Origin: Sphingobacteriaceae bacterium
GTDB lineage: Bacteria > Bacteroidota > Bacteroidia > B-17B0 > Aurantibacillaceae
DNA length: 17,327 nt
Direction: 5' to 3'
NCBI GenBank assembly: GCA_023251695.1
Contig: JAHEYE010000051.1
Span: 1 to 17,327, forward strand
Positions within the stretch are counted from its first letter, which is position 1. Each line of letters opens with the position of its first letter. The notes under the pieces were generated by a model. It had not been told where the DNA came from. It was given only the letters and a program-made list of their open reading frames with translations, and searched no databases. A program made the translations under genes and the position numbers. Below are positions 14,193 through 17,327 of the stretch, piece by piece.

Positions 14193-15953
14193 TTATTTTC
14201 TAACGCCATTATCATAAGTGATTCGGCTAATTTCCTTGCCATTTTTGTCGTAAAACACCCAGTCCCCATCGGGCACACTTTGTACAGAACGCTTGCCTTT
14301 ACGGTCTTCGGATACCAATTTATAATTACTTACGCTTTGTATGGTATTATTCTGATAATAGGTCTCGCATTTGCCATCCAGATGCCCATCACTAAAGTTC
14401 TGGCTTTTTAAAATGCCACCCGTTTCGTAATAATATTTCCAGGTACCGTTTTGGTGGCCCTTGCTGAACTTGCCTTCCGAATCTACAAAGCCTCCTTTTT
14501 CGAAATAACTGATATAATTCCCGTGTTTGATGCCGTTTTCATAACTGCATTTTTCACGGAAAGTTCCTTTTTCAAACCAATAACTCCAATCGCCTTGTTT
14601 TTTGCCTTTCTCATTATATTTCCCTTTGTAATTGGAGGTGCCTCCGGGATACCAGCCCTCCCAATCACCGGTAATTATTCCAATAGCAAAACTACCTTCA
14701 TCCTTCCGGCTGCCGTTGTCCCACCACGATTGCCATAAACCGTTTTCCTTTCCGTCTTTATACTGACCTTCCTGTAATTTCTTACCATTTTCGAACCAGG
14801 TGGTCCATGTTCCGGTTTTGATGCCGCCTGCAAAATCGCCCTGTTTCCAGTTTTCGCCCGTACGGTAATAATAATGCCAGGTTCCGGTTTGTTTATCCTC
14901 CGCAAAATTTCCATCCGATTCTTTTTTTCCGTTCGAATAATAATAAATCCATTCACCATCCCTCAAACCATCCTTCAGATTTCCCCGCATTTCTATTTTT
15001 CCATCCTTATCATAAAATTTCCAAAGCCCGTTTTTCTTGCCATTTATAAATCCACCTTCGCTTTTTACTAAATGATTTACATAATAAGAGGAATAATAGC
15101 CGTTCAAAATCCCTTCGCGGTAAGTGGCTTCATAATCCAATTCTCCGTTCGGATGAAAAAAACGCCACAAACTATCCTGCAATCCGTTTTTGTAGCGACC
15201 AAGCGCCCTTATGTATCCTGATTCATAAGATGCCGAAATATAGCCATTACCATTTGTTACAACCTGCTTGCCTTTGGCATCCCACATGCTCCATAAATAG
15301 AGGGTACTGTCTTTATATTCTTTTTCAAATTTATTTTGTCCGTTCTCATAATACTCCTGCCATTTACCACAAGGTTTACCACCACAATAATGTTGTTTGG
15401 CCGCGGGTTTGCCCGAAGGATAGAATGTGTTCACATCGCCTTCTTTTTTGTCATTCTCAAATTGCCCTTTGCTTTCGACTTGTCCATTATCATGATAATA
15501 GATCCAATCGCCTTCCTTTTTCCCATCCTCAAATTTTTCAAGGCTTTTTACTTTTCCATTCTCGTAATAAGAGGTCCAAATACTATCCGCCAGATCAAAA
15601 TTTATATTGTTTTTTGTAACCAGCCTGAACTTTGTGATCTGCGCAATCTTCCCGCTTTTAAAATAGTATTTATTAAGGCCATTCTTTTTGCCGCGCGAAA
15701 AACGTTCGGTGGCTTTTACATCGCCGTCTTCAAAATAAAAGACCCAAATACTGTCTTCTTTTCCGCGGTAATAATAACCTTTACGTGATAGTTTTCCGTT
15801 TTTGTAATATTCGTAATGTGGCCCATGGGGCATTCCTTTATAATAATCGGTTTCGCTTTTCAGTTGGGTTTGCTCACTATCGTAGTATTCTTTTTTTAGT
15901 TGTGGGAATAGGAGGCTAGGCAATACAACAAGCAAAAATGATAAATGACGCAT
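14193..15953 (-). CDS. exported MORN-type (MORN_2) repeat protein, about 23 units
   Basis: The product is 586 aa. Residues 1-18 (MRHLSFLLVVLPSLLFPQ) are a signal peptide. The rest is built from about 23 repeats of 23-24 residues with the pattern 'G.W..YY.NGK....G.Y..GKK.G', for example DWIYYHDNGQVESKGQFEND and LWKFYDKDGKIEMRGNLKDG. Longer insertions occur near residues 92-99 (between units 4 and 5) and in the second-last unit. This is the MORN_2 variant repeat (the 'YwqK-like' family), which forms an extended beta-hairpin stack. Databases often label such proteins 'YwqK family antitoxin', but there is no toxin gene here and the protein is exported, so a structural or binding role at the envelope is more likely. 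A -7 box lies 4 nt before the ATG. The downstream lipoprotein gene is probably in the same operon. Confidence 0.9.
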   Translation of the reverse strand: MRHLSFLLVVLPSLLFPQLKKEYYDSEQTQLKSETDYYKGMPHGPHYEYYKNGKLSRKGYYYRGKEDSIWVFYFEDGDVKATERFSRGKKNGLNKYYFKSGKIAQITKFRLVTKNNINFDLADSIWTSYYENGKVKSLEKFEDGKKEGDWIYYHDNGQVESKGQFENDKKEGDVNTFYPSGKPAAKQHYCGGKPCGKWQEYYENGQNKFEKEYKDSTLYLWSMWDAKGKQVVTNGNGYISASYESGYIRALGRYKNGLQDSLWRFFHPNGELDYEATYREGILNGYYSSYYVNHLVKSEGGFINGKKNGLWKFYDKDGKIEMRGNLKDGLRDGEWIYYYSNGKKESDGNFAEDKQTGTWHYYYRTGENWKQGDFAGGIKTGTWTTWFENGKKLQEGQYKDGKENGLWQSWWDNGSRKDEGSFAIGIITGDWEGWYPGGTSNYKGKYNEKGKKQGDWSYWFEKGTFREKCSYENGIKHGNYISYFEKGGFVDSEGKFSKGHQNGTWKYYYETGGILKSQNFSDGHLDGKCETYYQNNTIQSVSNYKLVSEDRKGKRSVQSVPDGDWVFYDKNGKEISRITYDNGVRK

Positions 15954-15957
15954 GATT

Positions 15958-15965
15958 CAAATTTA
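15958..15965 (-). promoter_or_regulatory. -7 promoter box (TAAATTTG) for the MORN-repeat gene
   Basis: On the minus strand this is an exact TAnnTTTG match whose last base is only 4 nt from the ATG at 15953. No -33 TTG is found at a normal distance. The rest of the 165-nt divergent gap (15954-16118) holds no other feature I can support besides the opposite -7 box at 16100-16107. Confidence 0.48.
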
Positions 15966-16099
15966 GCAAAGCATAACGCCTTGCTCAGGTATTGGTTACA
16001 TGACTTGTAAACAATAAAGATTGAATATCCAGCCCAAAAACCGCTTATACCATCATACCTCCACTGCCATAATAAACCATAAAACCCCGCTTTTTTAGG

Positions 16100-16107
16100 T
16101 AATTTTG
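16100..16107 (+). promoter_or_regulatory. -7 promoter box (TAATTTTG) for the TolC-family gene
   Basis: This is an exact TAnnTTTG match 11 nt before the ATG at 16119, with no clear -33 TTTG. It supports the 16119 start and implies a leader of only a few bases. Confidence 0.48.
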
Positions 16108-16118
16108 ATGCGGAAATT

Positions 16119-17327
16119 ATGATAAGGACCTTTATAGTCGGTTTTTTACTACTCTGCCTAGGAACTAAAGCCCAAAGTTCATGGAATTTGGAGCAATGTG
16201 TGGATTATTCGTTAAAGCATAATATCATGCTGCAACAGGCTGAAATAAATAATCAGATTACAAAAAATAATTCTACACAAACAAAAGCTTCCATTTTACC
16301 AAGCCTTAATGCGGGTGCTGCACATACTTATAATTTCGGGCGCACTATTGACCGTTACACAAATACCTTTGCCAATACGCAAGTATTATCACAAAACTTT
16401 TATATTTCAAGTAATTTAGTGTTGTGGTCGGGCTTATCGCAATGGAATAATATTAAAGCTAATGAATATGCTTACCTGGGCGGGGCTGAAAGCGTTAAAC
16501 AGCAGAGAAATGATATTTCTTTAAATGTAGCAACAGCCTACATCAATGTTATTTATTGTGACGAGCTTTTAGGGATTGCAAAAAATCAATTTGAAATTAC
16601 GAAACAACAATTGGAACAAACCCAAAAGTTAGCCGACGCCGGCACGCTTGCTAAAAGTGCGGTTTATGATGTGAAGGCTCAACTGGCAAGTGAAGAGGTA
16701 AACGTTACAAGTGCTGATAATAATTTTCAGATCGCGATGCTTAGCTTAAAGCAATTAATGAACCTCGACTCGGCAAACAATTTCAAAGTGAGCAAGCCCG
16801 ATGTGGATGTTCAATCGGCCACTCTCACCGGTTTAAGTGTACAAAACATTTATGAAACTGCCCTCAAAAACCAACCTTCTATTAAAAGTGTGGAATACAA
16901 TTTTTTAATGGCCGAAAAATCTTTGGCGGCTGCTAAGGGCCGCATTAGTCCAACCATCAGCTTAAATGGTTCCATTGGTACAGGTTATTCAGGCTTGGCA
17001 AAGGATGTGGTTGGGTATAATTCAAAGCTTGATACGCTTGGAGATATTCCGGGATTTGGTCCGCTTACTTATACGCGTCAAGATCCTATTTTAAAAGATA
17101 CACCTTTTAATGATCAGTTTAAAAACAACGTTAATAAAAGTATTGGTGTTACGATAACCGTACCTTTATTTAACGGATTACAAACATATACCTCGGTCAA
17201 AAACGCTAAGTTAAGTGCCATTAACGCTAAATTGAGTCAGGATTTGGCTAAGCAGGATTTATATAAAACCATTGCTCAGGCCTATGCCAATGCCCGGGCT
17301 GCTTTAAATAAGTATGCGGCTTCCAAA
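16119..17327 (+). CDS. TolC-family outer-membrane efflux protein, partial (3' end outside window)
   Basis: 403 codons are visible and the frame is still open at the right edge. Residues 1-19 (MIRTFIVGFLLLCLGTKAQ) are a signal peptide. The mature start SSWNLEQCVDYSLKHNIMLQ is the standard opening of outer-membrane efflux proteins (OEP family), whose repeated halves form a trimeric beta-barrel and periplasmic helical tunnel. Further family marks are ASILPSLNAG, then NFGRTIDRYTNTF, a long helix (KQQLEQTQKLADAGTLAKSA, the typical 'ag..s..dv..a..ql' segment), and in the second half KGRISPTISLNGSIGTGYSG and VTITVPLFNGLQTY. It would export small molecules or proteins with an inner-membrane pump and an adaptor; those genes would lie downstream, outside the window. 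The substrate is unknown. Confidence 0.93.
   Translation, partial: MIRTFIVGFLLLCLGTKAQSSWNLEQCVDYSLKHNIMLQQAEINNQITKNNSTQTKASILPSLNAGAAHTYNFGRTIDRYTNTFANTQVLSQNFYISSNLVLWSGLSQWNNIKANEYAYLGGAESVKQQRNDISLNVATAYINVIYCDELLGIAKNQFEITKQQLEQTQKLADAGTLAKSAVYDVKAQLASEEVNVTSADNNFQIAMLSLKQLMNLDSANNFKVSKPDVDVQSATLTGLSVQNIYETALKNQPSIKSVEYNFLMAEKSLAAAKGRISPTISLNGSIGTGYSGLAKDVVGYNSKLDTLGDIPGFGPLTYTRQDPILKDTPFNDQFKNNVNKSIGVTITVPLFNGLQTYTSVKNAKLSAINAKLSQDLAKQDLYKTIAQAYANARAALNKYAASK

Noticed and set aside
15230..15788. Long open frames on the plus strand (129 and 150 codons) opposite the MORN-repeat gene, and shorter shifted frames on the minus strand at 14483-14959
   Set aside because: They are by-products of the repeated Tyr/Gly/Lys/Asn-rich codons of the real gene; they have no signal, domain or promoter and their composition is that of an antisense or shifted reading.
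14193..15953. Annotation of the MORN-type protein as a YwqK-family antitoxin
   Set aside because: No toxin gene is next to it, the protein has a signal peptide and about 23 repeats, and the label comes from repeat similarity only.
1..17327. tRNA, rRNA, CRISPR arrays, insertion sequences, phage or restriction genes
   Set aside because: None was recognised on either strand; no direct-repeat arrays or transposase motifs were seen.

Overview
The window looks like a chromosomal segment of an AT-rich, free-living Bacteroidota bacterium. The signs are Bacteroidota-type -7 boxes (TAnnTTTG) just upstream of most genes, no Shine-Dalgarno-like leaders that I can see, signal peptides ending in FSQ/YSQ/KAQ, a type IX secretion (T9SS) type C-terminal domain on a secreted peptidase, and a TPR + transmembrane + coiled-coil sensor architecture typical of the phylum. 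No rRNA, tRNA, CRISPR array, insertion sequence or phage gene was recognised. No gene-free stretch exceeds 300 bases.

Layout. Positions 1-563 (-) hold the 5' part of an oligopeptide/dipeptide-type ABC transporter substrate-binding lipoprotein. A divergent promoter region follows, then an exported protein of unknown function (718-1527, +) ending at a clear terminator. Next come an orphan biotin carrier subunit and, 1 nt later, a Tat-exported Mn-type superoxide dismutase (1629-2877, +). They are followed by an exported carboxypeptidase-regulatory-like/coiled-coil protein (3008-3943), a small exported unknown protein flanked by an imperfect inverted repeat (3984-4607), and aspartyl-tRNA synthetase (aspS, 4669-6432).

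From 12190 down to 6422 the minus strand carries four consecutive genes. They are a secreted M1-family metallopeptidase with a T9SS tail, a four-cysteine membrane protein with a carboxypeptidase-like regulatory domain, and two tandem paralogous TPR sensor proteins that overlap by ATGA. Both TPR proteins stop at the linker where related Bacteroidota proteins continue into a SpoIIE-type phosphatase domain. hemE (12308-13330, +) is divergent from this cluster. A minus-strand pair follows: a roughly 23-unit MORN-type repeat protein (15953-14193) and a lipoprotein (14169-13327). The window ends inside a TolC-family outer-membrane efflux gene (16119 onward, +).

How the genes work together. Most genes are single housekeeping or envelope functions with their own promoters, not one pathway. 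The parts most worth attention are (i) the paralogous phosphatase-less TPR sensors, whose cytoplasmic tail is conserved at protein level while its codons have diverged synonymously; (ii) the inverted-repeat-bounded small gene upstream of aspS; and (iii) the repeated placement of a -7 box only 4-11 nt before a start codon, which predicts leaderless or nearly leaderless transcripts for several genes, including aspS and hemE.
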